Source: Vallitalea maricola (GTDB lineage: Bacteria; Bacillota; Clostridia; Lachnospirales; Vallitaleaceae). Taken from it: a stretch of 30,101 nt of DNA. The notes under the pieces are model-generated. The model saw nothing but the letters and a program-made list of their open reading frames with translations, was not told where the DNA came from and did not search any database. Within the stretch, counting starts at the first letter, position 1. Each line of letters opens with the position of its first letter. The stretch covers positions 1-30,101 of the forward strand of contig NZ_BTPU01000071.1 of the NCBI RefSeq assembly GCF_036985595.1, given 5' to 3'. The position numbers were made by a program, and so were the translations under genes. Below, piece by piece: positions 15,402-23,694 of the stretch.

Positions 15402-15430
15402 AGTGTGCAAAAATATCTTCGGAGGTTAGT

Positions 15431-15772
15431 ATGGATATAGAAAAATTAAGAAAATATGGTTTTGATGATTATTTTAACAACGTATATATAACTAACATAA
15501 ATAAAGATGGTAGTACAGGTTTTCCAGCAAGAATAATTGCTCAAATGGGAGAAATATATACTCTATTAACGGAAAAGGGAATAGTTGAAGCAAAAGTCAT
15601 GGGTAAGTTCATATATATTGCTAAAGAGAATAAAAATTACCCTGTGGTAGGAGATTTTGTAATAGCAAAAGATATAGATTCTTCTATGATGAAGGAGATT
15701 ATTAAAGTATTAGATAGGAGAAATAAGAAAAAAGAATATGCCAGAATCAATGCAAGGGGGAAAAGAAAATGA
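15431..15772 (+). CDS. RsgA/YjeQ-like OB-fold protein lacking the GTPase domain, 113 aa
   Basis: The sequence fits the N-terminal OB domain of RsgA-type GTPases: a leader helix region (LRKYGFDDYF), then ARIIAQMGEIYTLLTEKG, VEAKVMGKFIYIA, YPVVGDFVIA and the end of the OB strand at IIKVLDRRNKKKEYA. In full-length RsgA (about 300-350 aa) a circularly permuted GTPase and a zinc domain follow. Here the protein stops at residue 113 in basic residues, and the next frame encodes an unrelated kinase, so this is not a simple frameshift. RsgA's OB domain contacts the 30S decoding region; whether this one binds ribosomes is inference. GGAGG at 15421-15425 sets the start. Its stop overlaps the kinase start (ATGA). 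Confidence 0.75.
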   Translation: MDIEKLRKYGFDDYFNNVYITNINKDGSTGFPARIIAQMGEIYTLLTEKGIVEAKVMGKFIYIAKENKNYPVVGDFVIAKDIDSSMMKEIIKVLDRRNKKKEYARINARGKRK

Positions 15773-16758
15773 TGAGACTAAAATACTTATATGACAATAG
15801 AGAATTAGTAATGAATATCCTTGATTATTGGGAATATGATGAGAAGGATATTGATATCTTGGATCAATATAGGATTTCATCCAATGCAGTATATCCCTTT
15901 AGTAATCATGGAAAAATACAGCTATTACGGTTTTCTCCCGTTCAAGAAAAATTACCTGAAGATATCAAGGCTGAACTGGAGTACATAAAATTTCTAAAGG
16001 AAGAGAAGTATCCTGTCTTGGAACTGGTAGCTTCAAATAACAATAAAGAAATGGAATTGATAGATACTTCATGGGGAAAATATTCAGCAGTTGTATTTAA
16101 AAGGGTTAAAGGTGTAAGACTTGATAAAGTTAAATTGAATGGAGAAATAATATATAATCTAGGCTGTTCTTTGGGTAGACTCCATAAACTAAGTAATAAG
16201 TTTGTTCCAAAGAATCATAATAGAATTTCTTACATTAAGCAACTTGAATGGATGGATAATGTTCTGTCAGACTATGAAAATGAAAACTTCGCCAAGAAAG
16301 AAGTTGAAATATTAAAAAAGGAACTAGGGGGTCTTGATAAGAATAATACTAATTTTGGTCTTATACATTATGATTTTGATTTGGATAATGTTTTCTGGGA
16401 TGAACAGACTAATACATTCAATGTCATTGATTTTGATGATGCAGTGTATCACTGGTATGTAATGGACATAATTTTAACTATCCAGAAAATATCAGAATCA
16501 TTACCTGATAATAATAAGTTGGATGTAGAGAAGTTATTGATTAAAGGATATAAAACTCAGTATATGATTGATGATGATATATACAAAAAGACAGAGATAT
16601 TCAAGAGATACGGCTTTCTATACTCATATATAAGATGTCTTCGTTCTTTATCCGAACCAATAGACAATAAGCCGGAGTGGATGATTAATTTGATTAATAC
16701 TGTCAAAGAACATATGGAAAGTAGTTCAAGATACTTTGGAAAAGAGATAGTCAGTTGA
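15769..16758 (+). CDS. APH/choline-kinase-fold phosphotransferase, 329 aa
   Basis: A small-molecule kinase of the aminoglycoside phosphotransferase superfamily. The catalytic Brenner motif HYDFDLDN (H200, D202, N207) and the metal-binding IDFDDA (D221) are intact. The N-lobe is recognisable by LLRFSP and YSAVVFKRVKGVRL. The substrate is unknown: the superfamily covers aminoglycosides, macrolides, homoserine, choline and sugars. The ATG at 15769 overlaps the OB gene stop by four bases and follows AAGGGGGAA, so the two proteins are translationally coupled. Shared control by the upstream leader suggests a joint task, possibly drug inactivation or tolerance. Confidence 0.85.
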   Translation: MMRLKYLYDNRELVMNILDYWEYDEKDIDILDQYRISSNAVYPFSNHGKIQLLRFSPVQEKLPEDIKAELEYIKFLKEEKYPVLELVASNNNKEMELIDTSWGKYSAVVFKRVKGVRLDKVKLNGEIIYNLGCSLGRLHKLSNKFVPKNHNRISYIKQLEWMDNVLSDYENENFAKKEVEILKKELGGLDKNNTNFGLIHYDFDLDNVFWDEQTNTFNVIDFDDAVYHWYVMDIILTIQKISESLPDNNKLDVEKLLIKGYKTQYMIDDDIYKKTEIFKRYGFLYSYIRCLRSLSEPIDNKPEWMINLINTVKEHMESSSRYFGKEIVS

Positions 16759-16814
16759 ATATAATTGAAAAGGGGTGGGGGATAGGATAATACATTTTTA
16801 ATGTCAATGTCAAA

Positions 16815-16846
16815 GAAGATAGACTAGCTAGACTTGGTCTATCTTC
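16815..16846. terminator. Stem-loop between the kinase gene and the convergent MFS gene
   Basis: GAAGATAGAC (16815-16824) pairs perfectly with GTCTATCTTC (16837-16846). Neither side has a long T-tract, so it is at best a modest bidirectional terminator. Confidence 0.45.
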
Positions 16847-16889
16847 AAAATCTGTAGTCAAACTTCTAATGTAATAACAATATACCTTC

Positions 16890-18143
16890 TTATGTACTGC
16901 ATTTATTAAGCTTTAAATTCCTAATGAAGAAAGCTATACTTCCTATAAGTCTTAGTATTGCTACAAGTATCAAAGTGAAATATATGGAAGTCATATCTTT
17001 CAGCCATACTGAAAAAAGTGGTGCGATGGTAGCTGATATGTTTATTAATATACTATAAATAGCTATGTATATAGTTCTATTCTTATCTGGTGTTACCTCC
17101 AGTAAAAGGTTAAATAATATAAGTATGGTTCCAGCTGTTGCTATTCCAACTAAAATATTAAATATTACCAATTGCAAAAGACTTTTTGATAAAACATACA
17201 GTAATGGGGTAATTGCCATTCCCATGGTTGCTAAAGCGAGTGCAAGACTATTGCCTTTTTTATCAGCAAATTTTGCCCATCTAGTAGATGCGATAATTGA
17301 ACAACCACCATTTACGATTGTCATTATACTTAACCAAGATTCATTAGCGTGTAGAATCTTAATGGAATATATACTGAATAGGGGCCAGCCCATTTGCCAA
17401 CCAAAGTGGAACATAAGTGAGCATATGATGAACGTAATCAATTTCTTCTGCTTAGGTATATCCTTAACCGTCTCTAGGAATAAAGTAAAATATTTTTCTT
17501 TTACGACTTCTTCTTTATCCTGTCTATTTTTGAATCTAAGTAACATAATGAATTCAATAATACCAAATACGAAGGCAATAAAGAAGAAAATCTGATAAAG
17601 AACAATGGTTTGCTGTGGTGTCTTAGGTATCAGTGTAAGAGCTTGACCTGATATAAAAGATATAATCAGTCTAGAAAAATCTGAGTACCTATTTCTAAGG
17701 CTCATAGCTCTACCTCTATTACGAGGGATGAAAATATCTCCCATTGAAGATTGATAACCCATGATTGCAATTGAACCTGGAAAATTCATTAGACCGATTA
17801 ATAAAACAAATAAAAAAGGCTTGTTAACACTGCCTAGAAAAGGGACAGTAACTATTAACAAGTATATTAGTTTCTGTGCTAATAAGAATTTACTAGTAAT
17901 CTTTGTTTTGCTTTTGGCTGATTCTATCATAAGAGCACCAGGTAGAAAAGCAAAAACACTTAATAATGCAGGTAAAGAATTGAGTAATGCAAAATGATAA
18001 TCATTACCCCCTAGTCTTTCAGCAAATTTTGCAAAATACGGTTTAACCAGGTTAATGGATATAGAGAATGCGATACCATTATATATATTAACTTTAATGT
18101 TATAATCAGTGATACCTTGTTTTTTAGACTTATTAAAAATCAT
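16890..18143 (-). CDS. MFS transporter, 417 aa
   Basis: A twelve-helix major facilitator protein with hydrophobic segments throughout and a cytoplasmic loop near the middle (FKNRQDKEEVVKEKYF). The start is placed at the ATG at 18143 because AAAGGACG lies just upstream on the minus strand. A longer frame beginning with TTG at 18185 has no ribosome site and would begin about 11 bases from the predicted transcription start. The features (SSMGDIFIPRNRGRAMSLRNR) resemble a diverged MFS group rather than the MefA type at 12284. The substrate is unknown. Its promoter is at 18203-18231. Confidence 0.82.
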   Translation of the reverse strand: MIFNKSKKQGITDYNIKVNIYNGIAFSISINLVKPYFAKFAERLGGNDYHFALLNSLPALLSVFAFLPGALMIESAKSKTKITSKFLLAQKLIYLLIVTVPFLGSVNKPFLFVLLIGLMNFPGSIAIMGYQSSMGDIFIPRNRGRAMSLRNRYSDFSRLIISFISGQALTLIPKTPQQTIVLYQIFFFIAFVFGIIEFIMLLRFKNRQDKEEVVKEKYFTLFLETVKDIPKQKKLITFIICSLMFHFGWQMGWPLFSIYSIKILHANESWLSIMTIVNGGCSIIASTRWAKFADKKGNSLALALATMGMAITPLLYVLSKSLLQLVIFNILVGIATAGTILILFNLLLEVTPDKNRTIYIAIYSILINISATIAPLFSVWLKDMTSIYFTLILVAILRLIGSIAFFIRNLKLNKCST

Positions 18144-18202
18144 AATATACGTCCTTTTTATTTGGTGTAAAAATGAATATTGCAACTAAACGTTCAAGTC
18201 TG

Positions 18203-18231
18203 ATTGTAAATCCAATGTAATAAAAAGTCAA
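18203..18231 (-). promoter_or_regulatory. SigA-type promoter for the MFS gene at 16890-18143
   Basis: On the minus strand, TTGACT (18226-18231), 17 bp, TACAAT (18203-18208). The start of transcription near 18196 gives a leader of about 53 nt and supports the ATG at 18143. Confidence 0.65.
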
Positions 18232-18283
18232 TAGAATAGGAAAATACTTTATAAAAATTAATGGAACAGGAAATATTTATAAA
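18230..18283. repeat. Two imperfect direct repeats, 30-bp period
   Basis: AATAGAATAGGAAAATACTT... beginning at 18230 is echoed by AATGGAACAGGAAATATTT... beginning at 18260; both end in TATAAA. They lie between the divergent MFS promoter and the gene at 18365. This could be a regulator-binding pair or low-complexity drift. Confidence 0.35.
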
Positions 18284-18364
18284 TAAATATCTTTTTACTA
18301 TGTATGTATTTATTATAAATACAAATAATAAAAGAAAATATGATTACTAAAATGAGGTGTTATT

Positions 18365-18895
18365 ATGAGTAAGAAGGTATTTCTTTGGGAGTTTGTAGGT
18401 TTGATCGGTGTAGTTATATTGTGGTATATTCTTCATATATCTTATAAGAATACTGGGATAATGAGTTTAACATTATTCTCAGCTGTTAATGAAAGTATAT
18501 GGGAGCATGTTAAAATAGCATTTTTTTCACTTTTTGCATTATATGTTGTAGAAGCATTTTTTATATCTAGATACTGCAAGAACTTCTGGTATGGTAAGAT
18601 GATAGGATTATTAGCTGTAATTATTACTTCACTTTTAATATTCTATGCTTTATCAGGTGTCAATTTACCTTTTTATGTAGTGGATATAATTGCAGGTATA
18701 GCAGGTTTCATTGTAGCTCAGATTATAAGCTATAGAATATTGGTATCCGAAGTTAATCATTCCCAATATGAAAGAGTATATATTTCTCTAGTAATATTAT
18801 TGATTATACCATTTTTTGTCTTTACCTTTTACCCAATAAAAACTGATTTATTTAAGGATATATCCACTAATGCTTATGGAATATTTTTAAAATGA
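18365..18895 (+). CDS. DUF6512-like integral membrane protein, 176 aa
   Basis: A five- to six-helix membrane protein with no known activity. The motif AVNESIWEHVKIAFF after the second helix, with NESxWEH, is characteristic of the family I associate with DUF6512. Hydrophobic segments lie at about residues 6-24, 50-68, 77-97, 102-124 and 138-156. GAGGTG seven bases before the ATG supports the start. It stands alone between the divergent MFS gene and the pilus-like cluster, from which a 348-bp gap with its own promoter separates it. Function unknown. Confidence 0.75.
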   Translation: MSKKVFLWEFVGLIGVVILWYILHISYKNTGIMSLTLFSAVNESIWEHVKIAFFSLFALYVVEAFFISRYCKNFWYGKMIGLLAVIITSLLIFYALSGVNLPFYVVDIIAGIAGFIVAQIISYRILVSEVNHSQYERVYISLVILLIIPFFVFTFYPIKTDLFKDISTNAYGIFLK

Positions 18896-19030
18896 TTATA
18901 TGAGTGTTTGTAGTGGGAAAGTTAAATGAATAATATTCAATTTTATATAATTGTAACCAAAATAAAAATATTACCATTCAACATAAATCGCCTATTTATT
19001 TTATATTATTACAAAAAATATAAAATATTG

Positions 19031-19059
19031 TAGACAAATGCTTAAAATTAATTTATAAT
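19031..19059 (+). promoter_or_regulatory. SigA-type promoter for the DUF5702/TadE cluster
   Basis: TAGACA (19031-19036), 17 bp, TATAAT (19054-19059). The predicted leader is about 178 nt, long for a simple 5' UTR. Confidence 0.6.
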
Positions 19060-19195
19060 AATTCTAGGTGTGCTGAAAATATATTTTGTTAAAATATAAT
19101 TAATTAATTATGAAGTTATGTTTTCTGCATATTAGGGGGGATATTAATTAGTTTGTAATGCTATTTTTATTTTGAATATAAATTGTTAATTATAG

Positions 19196-19221
19196 ATAAG
19201 CTTGCAAAGGCTTATTTTTTA
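19196..19221 (+). terminator. Leader terminator-like hairpin before the DUF5702 gene
   Basis: ATAAGC (19196-19201) and GCTTAT (19210-19215) with an eight-base loop, followed by TTTTTATG. It is short (6 bp) but has a U-tract and lies between promoter and gene, so it may act as an attenuator. Confidence 0.45.
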
Positions 19222-19243
19222 TGTTTAAATGGGGTGAATTTGG

Positions 19244-22200
19244 ATGAACAGGAAAACAGATGGTGCAGTAACAGTGTTCTTGAGCTGTATTTTACTAATA
19301 ATAATTGTATTCACTTGTACTGTTATCGATTCTACTAGAATCAGGGTAGCTAGGTTACAATCCCTAAGAGCTCTTAGAAACGCTACCAATTCAATTCTAG
19401 CCAGCTATGATTCACAAATATCTGATGAATATGGGATGTTCATGTTAGAGAAACAAGACTATATCAATAAGATTGAAGAATATGCTAATGCCTCTCTTGA
19501 ACCTAATGAAAATCTACCGGAAATGAACCGTATATATAAAAGATTATATTCTGATGATAGCCATAGGAACTTTAATTTATATGACTATAATCTTAAGGTA
19601 ACTAGTGTCATACCTACAGATACTATAGTCAAACCTGATACTGATTATATCAGATTAGAAATTCTAGAGTACATGAAATATAGAGCACCATTATTAGTCA
19701 TTGAACCTATCCTCGAAAAACTCAAGCTTATAACAAAAGCCTCAAAAACCACTGATTATGTAAAAAAGAAAATGGAGATAACTAATGAAGTTTCCAAAAT
19801 AGATGATGAATACAGGGAGCTTGAAAGATTGATAGATGGTCTTGACATCAGTAAAAAAGGTAAAATAAATTACGAAGATTTCTATGTAAAAGGAATAATT
19901 CAAGATAAAGGTATAACTAGGGATAGGTGTTTCAAGGAAATACCAAATAAGTATATAAGAAGCAGATTACAAGGAACTATATTTGATATATATGGTGATA
20001 TCAATAATCTAAGAGATGATATTCATGATTTCAACAGCTGTAAGACTTCAATGATAGATACATATAGAGAGTTATATTATATAAGACAAGAAATAAGTGA
20101 GCTATCTGATGATGATTTAGCAGATCAAGATGAACTCGATTATCTATCTAAATGCATCAAAAAAAGCAATGAACTTCATGATTCATTTATTAATCAGTTA
20201 GATACTGTAATGGTCTACAAGGATAACATAGAAAGAGGTATTGCCAATCTTTCCAATCTACCAGCATATTTAGAAAGTAATAAATTGGCCATTGAAGTAA
20301 TTGAGAAAATACAAGTAGAAGGTAATAGAATAAAAGAATCCATTGATGAACTTGAAAATAATATGAACAATGATAAAGAAGATATAATTGAACAGACCTC
20401 TAATGCAATAGAAAATGAACTAAAAGAGTTAAAAGGTAAATTAGCAATAGAAGACAATGAGGATAAAACATATACTCTAGTAAATAATCTATTAGCAATA
20501 AAAGATGAACTGCAAAATAATATTAGGTTATTATCAAATAATGTGCCCCATGTCGACGAATTGAAAAACATGAAAAACAATCTAGTGAATCATATGGTAT
20601 ATGGGGAATTCAACACAGAAGAAAAAGATATATTATATGCTTTCATGGATGAAATAAAAACAACAAGCAATCTATTAGCCAATCAAAATAGCTATGTGAA
20701 TACCTATGATGATAATAATTATACAGAAAAATTTAGCAGTTTATTATACCAATTAGAGAATGGTTTACATAATAATTATTCAACAAAAAACATGGTTTTC
20801 AATTATGGGAATATGGAATCTTTATCAGATGAAGAAAAAGATAAAAAAGATCCTAGAAATGAAGTAACAGATGCTACCGAGAATATTAAGTTCAACAAGG
20901 AAGACCAAAATGTCAGCAATGAGATAGATAAGGATAACATACCTTCTGTCCTTAGTTCCAATAGTGAGTATATTAACTTAATCAATGAAGAAGATGCAGA
21001 CTTTGAAAATGAGGAAAATGATAATTTTACTAACAAGTCACTAGATGTTTTTGGAAACATAGCTGATAAATTAAAAGATATCACTTATAACCTTAGAGAT
21101 GAAATATATATAGGTGAATATATAGTAGGGAATTTTAAATCAGCTACGGATAACTTACCCGATGCTCTTCCATTAACTTTAAGTAATTATTCTAAAAATG
21201 ACCATTATCTTAATAATGAAGTAGAATATATTCTTGGAGGTAGTTTAGATGAAAATGTTAATCTCAAACATGTATCCAATACTATTTTAGGCATAAGATT
21301 CGTTATGAATTATATACATATCCTCACTAACTCTAACAAGAGCACATTAGTCATGAGTATTGCTACTTCCATAGCAGGATGGTGGACTTTTGGATTGGGT
21401 ACATATATCGTTGCGGCACTTATCATGGCAGCTTGGAGTTATGCTGAATCATGTGTTGATGTAAGATATCTGTTACAAGGTCGAAAAGTTGCTTTTATTA
21501 AAACCAGTGGTGACTGGTATACAAGTTTACAAGGAATCACTAATGGTATCATTGATGAAGCAACTGATCATGTTACAGATAAATCTTTGCAAGTGATAGA
21601 TGCAGCTTCAAAAACTGTACAGAGCAATATATCTTTTATAACTAAAAGATTAGAAGGTGGTGTTTCAGAGTATGCAGAAGATAAATTATCACAAGTGCTG
21701 GATGAAGCTGAGAGATCACTTAACTACACCATTGATGAAGTTGATAATACTATTGATACCATTATCAATGATTCATTCAATAATCTTAGGGAAGGAATAA
21801 ATAATCGTCCTCTACCTGATGATTATGGCAATATTGGTTGCAATGATTTAATAAAAGAAATAATTGATGCCATATATAATGAATATGTTGAAAGGATAGT
21901 TAATGCATCATATTCACAGGTTATTTCAATTAAAAAAGAGATACTTGAAAAATTCAAGGAAAAGATAGAAGAAGTTAAACAAAAGATTATTAATGGAGTT
22001 CTAGGAGGAATAGGACAGATATCTAATAGATTTGAATCAGAAATCAATGAAGTAGTTGAAAAAACATCTTGTAAATATAAAGATATCACTAAAAAACATA
22101 TTAACAGCATTGCTGATAAAGTAAGAAAGTCTACAGTACAAAAGGTGAATGTGGATATAGATAATAGCTTGAAAACCAAAGGGAAAGGTTCTAAGATAAC

Positions 22201-22489
22201 TTCACTGATGCCGTCATTCTCTTACAATGATTATCTTCGTTTAATGTTATTAATAGGAGTGGATAATGATGTAAAGTTATATAGAGTACTAGATTTAATC
22301 CAATTCAACTTGCAAAAAAGCAGGAATGAGAATGAATTCAATCTTAAGGATTATGCAGCTGGATTGGATGTTACTGCAGAAGTATCAGTCAATTTCTTGT
22401 TCTTTGATTTACCTTTTATGCCAGATGAAGCAAAGGACTTAGCTGATAAAGGTTATAGTTTTGAGATTAATACATCCATGGTTTACTAA
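19244..22489 (+). CDS. DUF5702-like membrane protein of a Tad-like cluster, 1081 aa
   Basis: The N-terminus (GAVTVFLSCILLIIIVFTCTVIDSTRIRVARLQS, described here by its ends GAVTVFLS and DSTRIRVA) has the pilin/TadF-like layout of a short basic start, one membrane helix at about 8-27 and an extracellular start. It matches what I know as DUF5702, found next to TadE genes in Clostridia. The long middle (about 100-690) is Asn/Asp/Lys/Glu-rich and largely coiled-coil. A second hydrophobic segment lies at about 702-730 (TFGLGTYIVAALIMAAW), followed by another helical region and a C-terminal globular end. GGGGTGA at 19231-19237 sets the start. It begins a tight four-gene cluster with two TadE-like proteins and a prepilin peptidase. 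Role: probably envelope or pilus assembly, unproven. Confidence 0.75.
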   Translation: MNRKTDGAVTVFLSCILLIIIVFTCTVIDSTRIRVARLQSLRALRNATNSILASYDSQISDEYGMFMLEKQDYINKIEEYANASLEPNENLPEMNRIYKRLYSDDSHRNFNLYDYNLKVTSVIPTDTIVKPDTDYIRLEILEYMKYRAPLLVIEPILEKLKLITKASKTTDYVKKKMEITNEVSKIDDEYRELERLIDGLDISKKGKINYEDFYVKGIIQDKGITRDRCFKEIPNKYIRSRLQGTIFDIYGDINNLRDDIHDFNSCKTSMIDTYRELYYIRQEISELSDDDLADQDELDYLSKCIKKSNELHDSFINQLDTVMVYKDNIERGIANLSNLPAYLESNKLAIEVIEKIQVEGNRIKESIDELENNMNNDKEDIIEQTSNAIENELKELKGKLAIEDNEDKTYTLVNNLLAIKDELQNNIRLLSNNVPHVDELKNMKNNLVNHMVYGEFNTEEKDILYAFMDEIKTTSNLLANQNSYVNTYDDNNYTEKFSSLLYQLENGLHNNYSTKNMVFNYGNMESLSDEEKDKKDPRNEVTDATENIKFNKEDQNVSNEIDKDNIPSVLSSNSEYINLINEEDADFENEENDNFTNKSLDVFGNIADKLKDITYNLRDEIYIGEYIVGNFKSATDNLPDALPLTLSNYSKNDHYLNNEVEYILGGSLDENVNLKHVSNTILGIRFVMNYIHILTNSNKSTLVMSIATSIAGWWTFGLGTYIVAALIMAAWSYAESCVDVRYLLQGRKVAFIKTSGDWYTSLQGITNGIIDEATDHVTDKSLQVIDAASKTVQSNISFITKRLEGGVSEYAEDKLSQVLDEAERSLNYTIDEVDNTIDTIINDSFNNLREGINNRPLPDDYGNIGCNDLIKEIIDAIYNEYVERIVNASYSQVISIKKEILEKFKEKIEEVKQKIINGVLGGIGQISNRFESEINEVVEKTSCKYKDITKKHINSIADKVRKSTVQKVNVDIDNSLKTKGKGSKITSLMPSFSYNDYLRLMLLIGVDNDVKLYRVLDLIQFNLQKSRNENEFNLKDYAAGLDVTAEVSVNFLFFDLPFMPDEAKDLADKGYSFEINTSMVY

Positions 22490-22512
22490 TTATGAAAAGA
22501 GGCATGTATAAC

Positions 22513-23694
22513 ATGAAAAAACTAAAAGGTTCATTGACAGTAGAAGCGGCCATCGTGTTACCTATTTTTCTAATGGCAATATTATCTATTGTTTATATAA
22601 TTAAGATTATGTATATACATGAAAGTATTCAACATGGTTTATCAGAAACAGCAAATGAATTAGCTGCTTATTCTTATATAATGGATAAATCAGAGATATT
22701 AGATTCACAGCAAGAAATATATAAAACATCTAGCGAAAATCTAAATGATACTAATGAAAATATAGATAGTATCAATGAAAACTTAGAAGATATCTTTAAT
22801 ATTATTGAGGGAGGGAATTCTTATATAGGTGTTAGTGATATAAACAAGGATTCTACATTCAAGGATATGTATGGCAGCGGTAATATGAATGAGTATATAA
22901 CTAATTTTGCAAGTACAATATCTAAGATTAAAGAAGAAGTAATAGGGAATGCCAGTGAAGCTTATAAAAGCCTTAATGATATTATGAATTCAGTAGATAT
23001 AATATTACATAGTATCAAAGGAACATTAATCAGTGAATGTATATATGATGGTTTAGCTGTTACCAATAATTTTGTTGGTACTAAGATGGCTAAGAGTATC
23101 TTTAATGATTATATAAGTGATGAGCAATATAAAAAGTGGTATATAGTCAACGGTAGGAATGGAATGAATTTCAGATATTCAAGGTTTATGTTAGATGATG
23201 AAGATATAGATTTGATTGTTAAATATAAGCTGGACATTCCTATACCTTTTCCAGGAATAAAAGACATATCTATGACTCAAAGAGTCAAGGTAAGGGGATG
23301 GACTGGTAACGGGAATGGATTCAATTCTTGTTTAAAAGAAGATAATATTGAGTCAGGTGAAGCTAGCGAAGATGATATCATTGTGTATTGTGTAGAAAAT
23401 AGTGAAGTATACCACACTTATATTACTTGTCTCAACAATATAACCATGCCGGAAACATATGACCCCAATAAGCATAGTTCAAAATTATGTGAAACATGTG
23501 CCAAGAATATAGATAAAAATGATATTAAGATTGTATATCACACCCCGGAGGGTAAAGTATATCATGTTAATCCCTTATGCTCACAGATACATTCTGATAA
23601 TATAATGGAGTTGACATTAAAACAAGCTAAAGATATGGGTAGAAGAATATGTGAAAACTGTAAGAAGAAAAAGCAAAGGATTGATTCAAAATGA
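22513..23694 (+). CDS. TadE-like pseudopilin-type protein with two C-terminal Cys/His metal motifs
   Basis: The N-terminus MKKLKGSLTVEAAIVLPIF is the classic TadE form: a basic leader, G-S-L-T-V-E-A and a hydrophobic helix (about 9-30). The middle is a helical, extracytoplasmic domain. The C-terminus holds two copies of a motif of the kind YHxxxxC...CxxC: Y300-H301-C306 with C326 and C329, and Y350-H351-C356 with C380 and C383. This resembles the Ada-like / ComEC-tail zinc motif. ATG 22513 is chosen because AGAGG lies ten bases upstream; an ATG at 22492, two bases after the previous stop, has no ribosome site but could be used by coupling. The stop overlaps the next start (ATGA). Confidence 0.8.
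   Translation: MKKLKGSLTVEAAIVLPIFLMAILSIVYIIKIMYIHESIQHGLSETANELAAYSYIMDKSEILDSQQEIYKTSSENLNDTNENIDSINENLEDIFNIIEGGNSYIGVSDINKDSTFKDMYGSGNMNEYITNFASTISKIKEEVIGNASEAYKSLNDIMNSVDIILHSIKGTLISECIYDGLAVTNNFVGTKMAKSIFNDYISDEQYKKWYIVNGRNGMNFRYSRFMLDDEDIDLIVKYKLDIPIPFPGIKDISMTQRVKVRGWTGNGNGFNSCLKEDNIESGEASEDDIIVYCVENSEVYHTYITCLNNITMPETYDPNKHSSKLCETCAKNIDKNDIKIVYHTPEGKVYHVNPLCSQIHSDNIMELTLKQAKDMGRRICENCKKKKQRIDSK

Larger units (their letters stand above)
15216..15430 (+). promoter_or_regulatory. Leader with mutually exclusive hairpins, probable transcription attenuator
   Basis: The leader contains two tiny ORFs (15230-15271 and 15272-15319) and a chain of competing pairings. TGAGCGAC 15222-15229 pairs with GTTGCTCA 15320-15327. 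ACTCAT 15294-15299 pairs with ATGAGT 15343-15348. CTCATT 15324-15329 pairs with AATGAG 15342-15347. GAGTGTAT 15345-15352 pairs with ATGCACTC 15358-15365. GCGAT 15355-15359 pairs with ATCGC 15376-15380. The last would break the terminator at 15375-15401. This is the classic form of ribosome-position-sensing attenuation. It does not match a T-box or any riboswitch I know. Confidence 0.5.
18896..19243. other. 348-bp gap: promoter and leader of the pilus-like cluster
   Basis: The gap is AT-rich. It contains a promoter (19031-19059), a strong but unattached Shine-Dalgarno-like AGGGGGG (19134-19140) with no usable start codon behind it, and an intrinsic-terminator-like hairpin (19196-19221) just before the first gene. 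No known riboswitch is recognised. Confidence 0.6.

Noticed and set aside
15216..15430. T-box leader upstream of the OB gene
   Set aside because: There is no conserved T-box sequence (GGTGG-N-ACC type) before the terminator, and the downstream genes are not aminoacyl-tRNA synthetases or amino acid genes.
15431..15772. Frameshift or stop in a full-length rsgA gene
   Set aside because: The sequence after 15772 encodes a kinase in its own frame with its own ribosome site, and no GTPase motifs occur in any frame there.
17065..17595. Plus-strand ORF of 176 aa opposite the MFS gene
   Set aside because: It is antisense to conserved membrane-protein sequence and has no recognisable domain; the minus-strand MFS gene with its promoter explains the region.
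18185..18185. TTG at 18185 as start of the second MFS gene
   Set aside because: It has no ribosome site and lies about 11 bases from the predicted transcription start; ATG 18143 has AAAGGACG upstream.
19066..19243. c-di-GMP riboswitch before the pilus-like cluster
   Set aside because: I looked for the class I and class II conserved cores because such switches control pili in Clostridia; neither core sequence is present.
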